A stretch of DNA of 64,000 nucleotides from Sphingobacteriales bacterium (GCA_016185185.1 JACPOD010000023.1:1-64000), one strand, 5' to 3'; numbered from the stretch's first letter, positions 29,619 through 40,784 are shown. Numbers and translations: made by a program. The notes: generated by a model from the sequence alone, not told the origin.

Positions 29619-30295
29619 TTATCTCCATTTTCTTAAAATAGTATCAGATGGCTGGTAAACACCGGGAACTTTATCAATCCTCTTTATAATTTCAGCCAGT
29701 TTAACCGGGTCTTCGCTTATATATAATGGAAATGGTTCTGTGTTACTGTATCGGGTAGGTATAAAATAGTGATAACTATTTTCTTTAAGCCATTTGGCTG
29801 TGCTGTCACTTTTTAGCATTTGCACTATAACTGTATCCCTTGTCATTTTATTGATCCTTAAATATGTTTTTGCTGGCAAAATGAAATCATGCCAGGACCT
29901 GGTTTTGTCTGCACTCAATAGTTCGATATACAACTGACCGGCAATTTTTACAAATAATAACCGGTAAACAGATGTATCTAATTTGGCATTTTTGGTATCA
30001 GGTATTGGATCCATCAGCTCTGCTGTAAAACTTACACTTCCGCCGTAGCTAACAATGCCATTGGCATAAAAGGCGATAGTTGTATCTGATGATATACGAA
30101 TATCATGCTCCATGCCACTCCAAACCCCTTCTATATTTTTTACCGGATAAAGGCTTACTCCTCGTATTGAATTACTGTCATTTACTAATCTTCGAAAACC
30201 ATTTACTGAAAAACCTGAGGTGATTTTTCGCAAGATAAAATCAGCAACGTAAAAAGGCAGGTTACTAAAGTGGCATATCGTGAAAACTTTTTCAT
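29619..30295 (-). pseudogene. Lipoprotein of unknown function, frameshifted in an A5 run just after the lipobox
   Basis: ATG at 30295 gives MKKFSRYATLVTCLFTLLILSCEKSPQVFQ*; one extra A in the run at 30224-30228 joins SCEK to ITSGFSVNGFRRLV of ORF 29619..30233. Confidence 0.65.
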
Positions 30296-30377
30296 TTCTG
30301 TTTTTGGCACAAGTTAAGTGTGCTTTTATTGCTGTTACAATGACGAATTCTTGTTGGATTCGTGAGATTGGTCAGTA

Positions 30378-30408
30378 ATAAAAAAGCTCCCTTTACAGAG
30401 AGCTTTAC
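30378..30408 (-). terminator. Intrinsic terminator
   Basis: AAAGCTCTCTGTAAAGGGAGCTTTTTTATT on the minus strand. Confidence 0.65.
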
Positions 30409-30430
30409 GGGTTTACTAAAAAAATCATCA

Positions 30431-30658
30431 TCAGGAAAGAACATCAGAGAATTCGCCATTCGCTTTTTCCATTTCCTTCTTTAATTTTTCTTTCCCCATT
30501 TTAAATTTTTGACCCAACTGATCTTTTAGTTTTTTGCCACTATCAATTATTTTATGACGGGTGTCAGCGCCTTTATCGGGTGCAAATAAAATGCCCAATA
30601 CCCCACCGATAGCCACACAGGCTCCTAAAGCTATCAGCATTTTGGATGTATTTTTCAT
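30431..30658 (-). CDS. YtxH domain-containing protein
   Basis: ALGACVAIGGVLGILFAPDKGADTRHKI. Confidence 0.88.
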   Translation of the reverse strand: MKNTSKMLIALGACVAIGGVLGILFAPDKGADTRHKIIDSGKKLKDQLGQKFKMGKEKLKKEMEKANGEFSDVLS

Positions 30659-30803
30659 ATAAATATTTTACGGGTGAATAAATTGTAAATCTCACTTCTA
30701 AAATATGTTCACACATAAGCCTGATAAAATGAGTGTATTCATATAACAGGATGACTGTAATCAATATTTACTTAACTGCATTAATACATCTGTTAAGTAA
30801 TTA

Positions 30804-31223
30804 TCACTTTTTGGGTGGCCATATTACGATGGCTGCACAAATAATTATAATGTTTTTCATGATGTATTGCCCTACCAGTGTAAACCCATAAGGGGCATAT
30901 TTAAAAGAGATGGACGGGAAGAAAAGAAACGGTGTAAATGTGCAGACCATATGAATGAACAGAAATACCAGGGCTGTACGAATACCTTTGCCAAAGATCA
31001 ATGCAATACCAATAGCGCATTCCCATACGGCCAGTAAAATAATATTTACTGGCTGCGGAATTAGGCCAAATGTTAACTTATTAATCGTGTTAATAGCAAG
31101 ATCTTCGGCCGGGCTATAGCCATGAAAAAATTTTAAGGCGCCAAACCATAAATAAATAATACCAATACTAATTCGAAGTGAATTGATGTAACGTTTGCTT
31201 ACGGTTACAGATGCAGCAATCAT
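30804..31223 (-). CDS. DoxX-like membrane protein
   Basis: RISIGIIYLWFGALKFFHGYSPAEDLA; hydrophobic. Confidence 0.65.
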   Translation of the reverse strand: MIAASVTVSKRYINSLRISIGIIYLWFGALKFFHGYSPAEDLAINTINKLTFGLIPQPVNIILLAVWECAIGIALIFGKGIRTALVFLFIHMVCTFTPFLFFPSISFKYAPYGFTLVGQYIMKNIIIICAAIVIWPPKK

Positions 31224-31285
31224 GTTAGTAATGTTGGTGGAGGCGAAAAATTAGGATGTTAACTTGTTTTGCAGGTTGATAAAAA

Positions 31286-31320
31286 TCATTCGGCCCTTTG
31301 AGATTAGTCAAAAGGCCGAA
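31286..31320 (-). terminator. Intrinsic terminator
   Basis: TTTCGGCCTTTTGACTAATCTCAAAGGGCCGAATGATTTTT on the minus strand. Confidence 0.65.
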
Positions 31321-31347
31321 ATCAGAATCTAAACGGGTTACTATAGA

Positions 31348-32895
31348 TTACAAAGGAATATTACCATGTTTTTTTCTTGGGCGTTTAACCACTTTGTTTT
31401 CCAGCATGGCAAAGGATTTAATTAATTTTTTTCTTGTTTCTTTTGGTTCTATTACTTCGTCAATAAAACCTCGTTCAGCTGCCTGGTAAGGAGTGGCAAA
31501 TTTTTCAGCATATTCCATTTCTTTCTCGTGGTGTTTTTTATGCGGATCGGCCGATTCGGAGATTTCTTTTTTGAAAATAATTTCACTGGCTCCTTTGGCA
31601 CCCATCACAGCAATCTCGGCAGTGGGCCAGGCATAGTTCATATCGGCACCGATATGTTTGGAGTTCATTACATCGTAGGCGCCACCATATGCTTTACGGG
31701 TGATCACCGTTACTCTTGGCACGGTTGCTTCACTTAATGCATATAAAAGCTTTGCCCCGTTAGTGATGATGCCATTCCATTCCTGGTCAGTACCGGGTAA
31801 AAAGCCGGGTACATCTACCAATACCAATAATGGAATATTAAAGCAATCGCAAAAACGGGTAAATCTTGCGCCTTTTTTTGAACTGTCAATATCCAATACA
31901 CCTGCTAAACTCATTGGCTGATTGGCTACGATGCCAACACTTCTTCCGGCCAGTCTTGCAAAACCAACTACAATATTGGTGGCAAAATCTTTATGTATCT
32001 CAAAGAAAGTATCTGTATCACAAATGCCATCAATTACTTCCCGCATATCATACGGCTGATTAGGATTTTCCGGGACAATACGTTCTAATACTTCTCTTGT
32101 TTCATCTACAGGTGTATAGGGAATTTTAGGTAATATGTCTTCACAGTTTTGCGGCATATAACTCAGTAAAACTTTTACCTGGTTAATACAATCCATATCG
32201 TTCATTGCAGTTAAATGTGTAACACCGGATTTAGTTGAATGGGTGGAAGCACCACCCAGCTCTTCCGAACTAACTTCTTCATTGGTAACTGTTTTCACAA
32301 CGTTTGGTCCTGTAACAAACATATAACTGGTGTTCTCTACCATTATAGTAAAATCTGTCATGGCTGGAGAGTAAACAGCCCCACCGGCACAGGGCCCCAT
32401 GATGGCGGATATTTGTGGAATAACTCCCGATGATTGCACATTACGATAAAAAATATCTGCATAGCCACCGAGTGAACGAACACCTTCCTGTATCCTTGCA
32501 CCACCGGAATCATTTAGGCCGATCATTGGTGCCCCACCTTTCATAGCTAAATCCATGATACGACAGATTTTTTCAGCATGTGTTTCAGATAAGGCTCCAC
32601 CAAAAACTGTGAAGTCCTGTGCAAACACATACACTAGTCTTCCGTTTACAGTACCATAGCCAGTTATTACACCATCACCATAATATTGCTGGTCTTCCAT
32701 ACCGAAATCTTTGGTGCGGTGTGTTACGAGGGCGCCGATCTCTTCAAAAGAACCGGGATCGAGCAGCAATTGTATACGTTCCCGGGCAGTAAGCTTTCCT
32801 TTTTGATGTTGTTTTTTATTTCTTTCCTTACCTCCACCTAATTTCCCTTCTTCAATTTTTTCTCTTAGTATATCGATCTTAGATTTCATATTCAA
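31348..32895 (-). CDS. Acyl-CoA (propionyl-/methylmalonyl-CoA) carboxylase beta subunit
   Basis: [51 protein letters not shown]. Confidence 0.95.
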   Translation of the reverse strand: MNMKSKIDILREKIEEGKLGGGKERNKKQHQKGKLTARERIQLLLDPGSFEEIGALVTHRTKDFGMEDQQYYGDGVITGYGTVNGRLVYVFAQDFTVFGGALSETHAEKICRIMDLAMKGGAPMIGLNDSGGARIQEGVRSLGGYADIFYRNVQSSGVIPQISAIMGPCAGGAVYSPAMTDFTIMVENTSYMFVTGPNVVKTVTNEEVSSEELGGASTHSTKSGVTHLTAMNDMDCINQVKVLLSYMPQNCEDILPKIPYTPVDETREVLERIVPENPNQPYDMREVIDGICDTDTFFEIHKDFATNIVVGFARLAGRSVGIVANQPMSLAGVLDIDSSKKGARFTRFCDCFNIPLLVLVDVPGFLPGTDQEWNGIITNGAKLLYALSEATVPRVTVITRKAYGGAYDVMNSKHIGADMNYAWPTAEIAVMGAKGASEIIFKKEISESADPHKKHHEKEMEYAEKFATPYQAAERGFIDEVIEPKETRKKLIKSFAMLENKVVKRPRKKHGNIPL

Positions 32896-32921
32896 TAGTT
32901 ATAACAGTGATAGAAGAATGA

Positions 32922-34394
32922 TCATGCCAGTCTGCGTTTCCAGCTGGTGGTTTTATGTTCAACAGGTTTTAAAATAGTTTGCTGATCGAGCCAGTACTTA
33001 ACAGCAACCACCGCTGCAATTTCTGCATTGGCTTTCTGTTTTTCTTTTATACTTTCCGGTGTGTAATATTTTTTTACGAAGTGCGTATCAAAATGACCGG
33101 AGAAAAATGCTTCATGTTCAAATACAAACGTTCCAAATGGCAAAGTGGTTGAAACTCCTTCGATCTTATATTCTTTAATAGCCTGTAACATTTTTTGAAT
33201 GGCTTCAGTTCTGGTTTTTCCGTGCACTACCAGTTTAGCGATCATAGGGTCGTAGTAAATTGGAATCGCCATTCCTTCTTCGTACCCATCATCTACCCGG
33301 ATGCCTTCACCAGAAGGTCTTTTGTATTTTGTTAAAGTGCCAATAGATGGTAAGAAATTATTAAGCGGATCTTCTGCATATACCCTAAGTTCGATAGCAT
33401 GACCATTGGGTTTAATATCATCCTGTGTGATGGCCAATTTTTCACCTCTTGCAATTCTTATTTGTTGTTCTACGAGGTCAAGTCCGAGTATCATTTCTGA
33501 AACCGGGTGTTCCACCTGCAGTCTTGTATTCATTTCAAGGAAATAGAAATTCAATTTATCATCTACTAAGAATTCTACCGTACCGGTACTTACATAATTA
33601 CAGGACTTTGCTACCATTACAGCTGCATCACCAATCTTGTCTCTCATTTCGGGAGTAACAATAGCCGATGGAGTTTCTTCCACTACCTTCTGGTGGCGAC
33701 GTTGTATACTGCATTCTCTTTCTAATCCATGTATAACATTACCATATTTATCAGCCACTACCTGCACTTCAATATGTCGTGGGGAGGTAACATATTTTTC
33801 TATAAAAACTGAGCCATCACCAAAAGATGAAGTGGCTTCACTGATAGCCCTTTCCATTTGTTCTTTCATATCTTCTGGTCTGTCAACGACACGCATTCCT
33901 TTACCACCGCCACCTGCGGAGGCTTTGATTAAAACGGGATAACCAATTTTATCTGCAACTGCAATAGCTTCTTTAACATCATCAATGGCATGATCAACAC
34001 CGGGTACCATTGGAATATTATATTTCTTCACACTATCCTTGGCTGCCAGCTTTGATCCCATAACACGCATAGCTTCCGGAGTTGGGCCGATGAATTCAAT
34101 GCCAGCATCTGTAACTTTTTGGGCAAAGTCTGCGTTCTCACTTAAAAATCCATAACCGGGATGAATACCATCTACTCCCAGCTCTTTACACACAGCAATG
34201 ATCTTATCACCATTTAAATAAGATTGACTGGAAGGGCCGGGCCCGATACAAACTGCTTCGTCTGCAAATAACACATGTGGTGAACGACGATCAGCTTCAG
34301 AATAAACGGCTACCGATTTAATTCCCATTTTGCGGATAGTACGCATGATGCGTAACGCAATTTCTCCGCGGTTGGCTACTAATATCTTGTGCAT
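32922..34394 (-). CDS. accC: Acetyl-/propionyl-CoA carboxylase biotin carboxylase subunit
   Basis: KILVANRGEIALRIMRTIRKMGIKSVAVYSEADR, LIKASAGGGGKGMR. Confidence 0.95.
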   Translation of the reverse strand: MHKILVANRGEIALRIMRTIRKMGIKSVAVYSEADRRSPHVLFADEAVCIGPGPSSQSYLNGDKIIAVCKELGVDGIHPGYGFLSENADFAQKVTDAGIEFIGPTPEAMRVMGSKLAAKDSVKKYNIPMVPGVDHAIDDVKEAIAVADKIGYPVLIKASAGGGGKGMRVVDRPEDMKEQMERAISEATSSFGDGSVFIEKYVTSPRHIEVQVVADKYGNVIHGLERECSIQRRHQKVVEETPSAIVTPEMRDKIGDAAVMVAKSCNYVSTGTVEFLVDDKLNFYFLEMNTRLQVEHPVSEMILGLDLVEQQIRIARGEKLAITQDDIKPNGHAIELRVYAEDPLNNFLPSIGTLTKYKRPSGEGIRVDDGYEEGMAIPIYYDPMIAKLVVHGKTRTEAIQKMLQAIKEYKIEGVSTTLPFGTFVFEHEAFFSGHFDTHFVKKYYTPESIKEKQKANAEIAAVVAVKYWLDQQTILKPVEHKTTSWKRRLA

Positions 34395-34419
34395 AAAAAA
34401 TAATTCAAAAATTTAAAAT

Positions 34420-34520
34420 GTGAATGGTGAATAGTCAATGGTCAATATTTTTTTTGAGGTGAACTTGCAACTATTAACTACTCCATAAATAATACTCACT
34501 ATTCACTATTGACCATTCAC
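34420..34520. repeat. Imperfect inverted repeat with about 25-bp arms
   Basis: gtgaatggtgaatagtcaatggtcaat (34420-34446) versus tcactattcactattgaccattcac (34496-34520). Confidence 0.8.
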
Positions 34521-34523
34521 TTC

Positions 34524-35009
34524 TTATTCCAACTCAACAAGCAATTGTCCTTTCTCAACAGCCTGTCCGGATGATACAGCAATTCGTTTGATAACGGCAT
34601 TGGTCTGAATCATAATACTATTTTCCATTTTCATGGCCTCCAGGATCAAAATTTTATCACCCTCATTTACAGTCTGACCATCTGTTACATTAATCTCTAA
34701 TACCAACCCCGGCATGGGTGCTTTAATTTCTTTTATTTGTTTACCGGAGGCAGCACTGTATCCCATTTGATCAACGAGCATATCCAGTGCATCTTTGATC
34801 TCCATTTCAAAGCTTTCTCCTTCTACCTCTACAGTAATCCTTTTGCCATCGGCATGGATCAGTTTGGCATTAACGGAGCGTTGATCTTTGATGAGATTAA
34901 ATTCAGTTGGTGAGATCTTAATAAGATCAGCTGATTCTATTTCTTCTTTCGAAAAGGAAAACTCAAACGCATTTGATTTTACCTTATATGCAATTGTACC
35001 ATCAGGCAT
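34524..35009 (-). CDS. Biotin/lipoyl attachment domain protein (BCCP-like)
   Basis: APMPGLVLEINVTDGQTVNEGDKILILEAMKMENSI. Confidence 0.94.
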   Translation of the reverse strand: MPDGTIAYKVKSNAFEFSFSKEEIESADLIKISPTEFNLIKDQRSVNAKLIHADGKRITVEVEGESFEMEIKDALDMLVDQMGYSAASGKQIKEIKAPMPGLVLEINVTDGQTVNEGDKILILEAMKMENSIMIQTNAVIKRIAVSSGQAVEKGQLLVELE

Positions 35010-35293
35010 AGCAGTCGAATTTTCAGTAATTTAATTGATTTCGCTTAAAACAAACTAAGCTGTCAGGAAATCGTTTGCAAATTGGTGTACCGTCAAAAAG
35101 GAATCTATGATGTTACTCAAGGTTGAACAGAATTTAAATCAACAAAACGGCTTTTCGTATATGTTAAAAACAACGTTGTAATATTAACAGATATCCTTAC
35201 TCTTTTACCATAATCTGGCACCTGCTTTGAAATATCTGCAGTAGCTGAAAAGATTCAGCAGCATTGAAAAGGATAATCTTAAAATTTAAAGTC

Positions 35294-35848
35294 ATGAAAA
35301 AAATCTATTTATTATTGGTAGCAGCTTTGTTTGTTACTTTTATTTCTGCGGAAGCACAAAGGGTTATAGTTCAACTGCCATCTAATTACGAGGTGGACAT
35401 AGATGGCCGTTATTACAGTAATAATGAAACGGTGAACAATATATCCTATGGCCAGCATACCGTAAGGCTTTACGAAGTTCGTCCCGGCTTGCTGGGTATT
35501 GGCAAGCGAAGACAACTGGTATCAACTTCAACCTTTGATCTTCGAAACAACGATGTGTCAATAGAAGTGGACAGAAACGGTCAGCTACGGATCTACGATT
35601 CCGGGTACAACAATAATCAGAATGGTAATTGGAATAACGGAAACCGTAATAATAACACGGGTAACGGAAATAATTACCAAAATGGGAACGGAAGAGGAAA
35701 TGGCAAAGGCTATGGTCCATATAATAATCCTGACCGTGGTCATAAATATGGTTTATATAAAAAGAATAAAAATGACCGCCGTGACTGGAATGATGACGAT
35801 GATGACCATGATCACGACCGCCGCGATAACAGGGACAACAGAAATTAA
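35294..35848 (+). CDS. Secreted protein, Asn/Gly-rich with Asp/His/Arg-rich tail
   Basis: Signal peptide MKKIYLLLVAALFVTFISAEAQ; tail DRRDWNDDDDDHDHDRRDNRDNRN. Confidence 0.8.
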   Translation: MKKIYLLLVAALFVTFISAEAQRVIVQLPSNYEVDIDGRYYSNNETVNNISYGQHTVRLYEVRPGLLGIGKRRQLVSTSTFDLRNNDVSIEVDRNGQLRIYDSGYNNNQNGNWNNGNRNNNTGNGNNYQNGNGRGNGKGYGPYNNPDRGHKYGLYKKNKNDRRDWNDDDDDHDHDRRDNRDNRN

Positions 35849-35863
35849 TGTGCCATCAATAAG

Positions 35864-35888
35864 AAGCCGCTCAATGGAGCGGCTTTTT
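35864..35888 (+). terminator. Intrinsic terminator
   Basis: agccgctcaatggagcggctttttt. Confidence 0.85.
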
Positions 35889-36012
35889 TGTAAACAGGAC
35901 CCTGGGTTAATAATGATTTTCTATAATCATTTTCGTTTTCTTAACAAAAGATGGCCTGATACTTTTAAGTAGTAGTACAGCAACCAGATTTTTAAAAACA
36001 AAAAAAAGAATC

Positions 36013-36486
36013 ATGAAAAAAGGAATTTTTACAATAACAACAGCACTTGTATTTTTAGCAGCCTGTAAAACTTCAAATGTTCAGGAGCCAGAATTCCGCG
36101 ATATTAAAGATGTAAGACTGGTAAATGTTGGAGTGCTCAATACAACTGCCGGAGTTGATCTTATTTATTACAACCCCAATAATTTTGGTGTGGAGCTGGC
36201 AGATGCGAGAGGTGATGTGTATGTGGATGGTCAATACCTTGGAAGGTTTAACCTTAACGACAAGGTTAATATTGGAAAAAGAAAAGAATTTGTTATTCCT
36301 GCATTGGTTAGTGTAGATAATTTGGGATTAATAAAAAATCAAAGAGAAATCTATAAGAAGAAGGAAGTAACAGTAAGGATTGATGGATTTGCAAGGTTGA
36401 AAAAAGCTGGGTTTTCAAAAGAAATCCCGGTAAAATATGAGGGGATGCAGAGCGTTGATAAATTCAGAAGTATTGTTTCTCACTAA
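36013..36486 (+). CDS. LEA type 2-like lipoprotein
   Basis: Lipobox LAACKTSN; VLNTTAGVDLIYYNPNNFGVELADARGDVYVDGQYLG. Confidence 0.82.
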   Translation: MKKGIFTITTALVFLAACKTSNVQEPEFRDIKDVRLVNVGVLNTTAGVDLIYYNPNNFGVELADARGDVYVDGQYLGRFNLNDKVNIGKRKEFVIPALVSVDNLGLIKNQREIYKKKEVTVRIDGFARLKKAGFSKEIPVKYEGMQSVDKFRSIVSH

Positions 36487-36495
36487 TAGAATAAT

Positions 36496-36529
36496 AAAAA
36501 ACATCCGCCAGTTGGCGGATGTTTTTTAA
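36496..36529. terminator. Bidirectional terminator
   Basis: aaaaacatccgccagttggcggatgtttttt. Confidence 0.85.
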
Positions 36530-36538
36530 ATAGCATAA

Positions 36539-39500
36539 CTACTGTATCACCCTTATCGTTCCCGCCCCATTATAACTATGGTATTCTCCATTGTATATCG
36601 CATCTGCACTTACCGGTCCCATCTTAAATACTCCCGGCGACACGGCCCGAACTGCATAGTAATACATCTGCTTTTTGTAATACAAATCAGTAAACATATT
36701 AATGCGGTCATCTCTTACATCGAGGATAGGAGTGGAAGCGTCTTTGATCCATTCCATGCCCGGTAAATCTTTGGTGCGGGGATTTTCAATTTCAAAACCG
36801 GCAGGAAGTAAATCGGTAATTACAATATTGTTGACAGTGGTATTGTTAGAACCTTCCAAACTAATCGCCACAATAATCAAATCATTTTGTTTGAAAGTAT
36901 TGTTGGTGATCAATCTTCCATAACGGTCGTAAAACTGTTTACGCACTTTAATGAAATTGTATTCCTGTTTGTAACTGGCACTGATGCCTTCTGCCTGCCA
37001 GAAATAATAGATAGCTCCATTTCCTTTGGTTGATATTTCCACATTGGTTCCGCCGAGTTCTTTTGAGCTGACAGCTAAATCATTGCCTTTGGTTTCTTTT
37101 ACCACTTTGCCGTTTACTTTAACAGATGCAGTAACATCACTGTTATTGGCAGCTCTTGCCATGATGCCGGTTTGATTATTAGTTGGGTAAACATCTAACA
37201 AACAATTCAAAGCAATGGCTTCATCTCTTACATCGCTGTAAAAACTTCCACCGGTTTGTGCCACACTTTCTTCACCGGTGAAACTGGTAGGTAATAACTC
37301 TTTAAATTTATTTTTATCACATGCCATGGCAAATGCCACACTCAGCATATACTTGCTATCCAAACTCAGTAAATCAGGATTGCTCTTATAATAGTTCATG
37401 GCACTTACCTGTGGCTGACCAGCCAATGCCAGCACATATAAACTATAAGCCACTTCTTTCGGTGCAATTTTCTTTTGCTGGTTGCGGTTATAATAATAGC
37501 TGATGGTTTCTTTATTCTTGAGCTTGCCGGTTAAAAAATTCAGCATGGTGCTGAGTAAACTATTGTCCACATCAAAACCGGCTTTCTTCGCTTCGAGTAA
37601 GAAGTGTGCTGAATAAACAGTTGCCCACCAATCAGCTTCACCTTCATCCCACAAAGTAACCGCACCGTTGTATAGTTGCCGCATTTTTATTTTGCGGATG
37701 GCTTCAATGATATTGTAGTTGGCATTTTGTTTATTGCCTTTAAACTTATGCAGCAAATCAGCCATATCACTAAAATATAATTGAGGGAAGGCAGCACTTA
37801 CTGTTTGCTCTGTACATCCATAAGGATATTGTACTAAATAACTCATCTGGTCTGCCACTTGCAGCACTGGTGATTTACTTATTACGAGTTGATAATTGTC
37901 GGATGAAGGAATAAAATCATTCGCTGTAAAGTTGATGTTTTGCGAACTGCCGCCGTTGATACTTCCATAACCTGTAACTTTTTGCAAAGAAGAAGCCGGG
38001 CGAACAGTGATATCCGTTTCGTCTGTGAATTTTTCACCCAATCCATTTACTTCTACTTTTACTTTTCCTGCATTGACTGATGGTAATGCCAATACTTTAA
38101 ATGTTACACGATTCTCAGCATTAGCAGCTAAGCTTACCGATTGTTTATTTCCTCCAACCACCTGCATTGGCCCTTCTACTTTTAATTCAGCATTGGCTGT
38201 TGTTGCTTTTGCTGTAGTATTAGTAATCGTAACCGGAAGTGTTACCGTATCACCCGGACTTAAGAATCTTGGCAAGGCAGTACTCAGCACAATCGGGTCT
38301 GCCACCGTCATGGCTGCATCAGTAGAACCAAAGCTTTCATCTTTATACGCAACTGCTATTAATCTTACTTCGCCACTGAATTGTGGAATATCAAATTCAA
38401 AACTGGCATTACCGATTCCATTGGTTGTTTGAATACCGCTCCAGTAACTCACTAATTTTATCCGGTCGTTACGAATAGGGGTTACTCTTTTTTCCAAATC
38501 ATAACCATCACCACCCGTGCTGCTTAATCTTGCTTTTATCTCTGGTAACAACAACGGATAAATATCATAACCATTTACTTCCAATGCTTTTTTCTGATAA
38601 TAATAGTCGTATGGATTGGGTGTTTTAAAATTTGAAACCTGCAATACACCATTATCCACTGCTGCTAATGTTACTTTACAGTTGGGTGCCGCTTTCACGG
38701 TTACTGTTTGATGTGTTTTGGAACGGACAGATTTTGCTGCTACAATCTGCACATCAATCTTACGGTTCTTGTTATCTACTTTTAAACTTTTATAACCATG
38801 TGCCACCGTCAATGGAATATCACTTACTCCATGTGATTTGAATAAAGTAGCTGTAACATATACATTCGGCAAATATTCATCAGTGAGTTTAATATCCAAT
38901 GATGCATCTCTCTTTTCTACATTTACATACTGGTAAGAAACAATTTTATCTGTTTCAAAAGTTACCAGCATCTTACCTTTGAAAGGTGTTTTGAAATGTA
39001 TAGTAGCTGATTCACCTGAATTGTATTTCTCTTTATCCACTTCAATATCAATATTGCCTTCATTGTTTACTTCAAAAGAATTATTGTCGCCACCCCACCA
39101 GCCATAACTGTAGAATGATTTGCTCACATAAGTAGCCACACCGGGTTTCATAATGCTTACTTCATAATCGCCGGGGGTTCTTGGCGTAAAAGAAAAATTG
39201 TTTTTATCTCCGTTCAACACGATATAGGAATTGTGAACCAGCTTATCCTCCTTCTGTGACTCATAACGGAAATAAGAACCGCTCTTGCTCAATACCGTTC
39301 TGTATTCATGCTTGATAACCTGTACTTCTGCTTTTACATTGCTGGCTGGTTTTTCATCTTTCGTCATAGCCATTAATGGAAACTGTATGGCCTGGTTCAA
39401 TGGATAATAACCATAACCATCATCAGCAATACCATAAAAAATATCCTGCGTGTAAATATCAGAATAAGTCATGCGGTTTACCGGCCGACCTGTTTCATCA

Positions 39501-40522
39501 AACACCGTTGTATAGAAACTGGCCTGTAGCAAGCCCATATTGATATAGGCTGTTGGTACCGCATAGTTTTCAGTAGCATTCCCTTCTGCATCTGTTTTTC
39601 CTTCGTTGGTTTTATCATCAAAGAATGTTTTTTGATTGGCTAAGGAGAAATCAAATTTGTCATAACCTTTCGTACTAAACATTTTTTGACGAACCTGTAT
39701 TTGACATTCATAATTACGATTGGCAGCAGGAGGACCAAAAAAGTTTTGCGCGTTAATGGCCAGGCTGATATTATCACCGGGCACACTATTCGGCTTGCTT
39801 ACTTTGGTAGCTACTTTAATCCTGTCGGGAACAAATTCTTCAATGCTGAAGTTTTTAGACGATAGCAATACATCATTGCTGGTATAAACTTGTAATGCGT
39901 AACTGCCGGTGATAGCCGTTTTGCTGATGTCAACAGACCCTTCACAGCTTCCCTGTTCATTTAATGTTTTGCGTAGCTGTGTCAACTCTTTTCCATTGGG
40001 GAAAAGGAATTTCAACTTCAGCAACATTTCACCGGGGCTCTTCCATTGTTTATCCCGAACGATGACAGAAAAATGTACCCGTTCACCCGGACGATAAATA
40101 TCTCTTTCCGGATATATGAATGCATCTAATCCTGATGGATTCGTTCTTTTGCCACCTACATCAAAGCGACTTGTCCCAACTTCGGTACTGCTGAAAGGCA
40201 TATAGTTAAAATCATCAGCAGTTTTTGCAATCACCATTGCCGGTTTAAAACCTCTGAATTCTTTTTTAGTGTATGCTATTTCGGCCACACCATCACCATT
40301 AGTATTGCCCACACCAATCACCTGGTTATTGTAACCATATGCTGTTACGGATGCAGAGGCAATTGGCTGCGTTGTTTTAATACTGTTGGCAAAAACAACC
40401 AGTTTGTCTTTACCCTCTTTTGCAATTAAACCAATATCACTTACGCTGAGGAAACGGCTGTCACGAACTGATGCCGAAACTATCTCCATATCAGTATAAA
40501 CAACCACCACAATCCAAAACAC
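36539..40522 (-). CDS. Alpha-2-macroglobulin family protein, N-terminus apparently missing
   Basis: DAFIYPERDIYRPGERVHFSVIVRD, PRFLSPGDTVTLPVTITN, QYPYGCTEQTVSAAFPQLY; no signal peptide or N-terminal domains. Confidence 0.85.
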   Translation of the reverse strand: MFWIVVVVYTDMEIVSASVRDSRFLSVSDIGLIAKEGKDKLVVFANSIKTTQPIASASVTAYGYNNQVIGVGNTNGDGVAEIAYTKKEFRGFKPAMVIAKTADDFNYMPFSSTEVGTSRFDVGGKRTNPSGLDAFIYPERDIYRPGERVHFSVIVRDKQWKSPGEMLLKLKFLFPNGKELTQLRKTLNEQGSCEGSVDISKTAITGSYALQVYTSNDVLLSSKNFSIEEFVPDRIKVATKVSKPNSVPGDNISLAINAQNFFGPPAANRNYECQIQVRQKMFSTKGYDKFDFSLANQKTFFDDKTNEGKTDAEGNATENYAVPTAYINMGLLQASFYTTVFDETGRPVNRMTYSDIYTQDIFYGIADDGYGYYPLNQAIQFPLMAMTKDEKPASNVKAEVQVIKHEYRTVLSKSGSYFRYESQKEDKLVHNSYIVLNGDKNNFSFTPRTPGDYEVSIMKPGVATYVSKSFYSYGWWGGDNNSFEVNNEGNIDIEVDKEKYNSGESATIHFKTPFKGKMLVTFETDKIVSYQYVNVEKRDASLDIKLTDEYLPNVYVTATLFKSHGVSDIPLTVAHGYKSLKVDNKNRKIDVQIVAAKSVRSKTHQTVTVKAAPNCKVTLAAVDNGVLQVSNFKTPNPYDYYYQKKALEVNGYDIYPLLLPEIKARLSSTGGDGYDLEKRVTPIRNDRIKLVSYWSGIQTTNGIGNASFEFDIPQFSGEVRLIAVAYKDESFGSTDAAMTVADPIVLSTALPRFLSPGDTVTLPVTITNTTAKATTANAELKVEGPMQVVGGNKQSVSLAANAENRVTFKVLALPSVNAGKVKVEVNGLGEKFTDETDITVRPASSLQKVTGYGSINGGSSQNINFTANDFIPSSDNYQLVISKSPVLQVADQMSYLVQYPYGCTEQTVSAAFPQLYFSDMADLLHKFKGNKQNANYNIIEAIRKIKMRQLYNGAVTLWDEGEADWWATVYSAHFLLEAKKAGFDVDNSLLSTMLNFLTGKLKNKETISYYYNRNQQKKIAPKEVAYSLYVLALAGQPQVSAMNYYKSNPDLLSLDSKYMLSVAFAMACDKNKFKELLPTSFTGEESVAQTGGSFYSDVRDEAIALNCLLDVYPTNNQTGIMARAANNSDVTASVKVNGKVVKETKGNDLAVSSKELGGTNVEISTKGNGAIYYFWQAEGISASYKQEYNFIKVRKQFYDRYGRLITNNTFKQNDLIIVAISLEGSNNTTVNNIVITDLLPAGFEIENPRTKDLPGMEWIKDASTPILDVRDDRINMFTDLYYKKQMYYYAVRAVSPGVFKMGPVSADAIYNGEYHSYNGAGTIRVIQ

Positions 40523-40556
40523 AAAAAGGCTTGCAGAATGCAGGCCTTTTCTTTTA
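40522..40556. terminator. Hairpin with terminator character at the truncated 5' edge of the A2M ORF
   Basis: aaaaaggcttgcagaatgcaggccttttctttt. Confidence 0.6.
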
Positions 40557-40784
40557 CAAACTTAAAGTATCAGTGAACAAAAGTTAAGACTACAGTAGTA
40601 ATAAAGCCCAATCAGGAAACCACCCGAATTCGGGCTGTATATCGAATTCGGGCTCCTTTTCATTGTGAATTTTATCTTGAGGCAACGAAGGATTCTTTTG
40701 CCCACCCAAAAGAAAGTAAATAGAGACCATAAATTATAGGAAATCCCAAAAAACAGAAAGAAGCAGCAATACAAGACTTATACA

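Noticed and set aside
40621-40660. cccgaattcgggct/cgaattcgggct repeats as a possible attachment site
   Set aside because: Short palindromic EcoRI-containing repeat with no integrase beside it; insufficient evidence for an att site.
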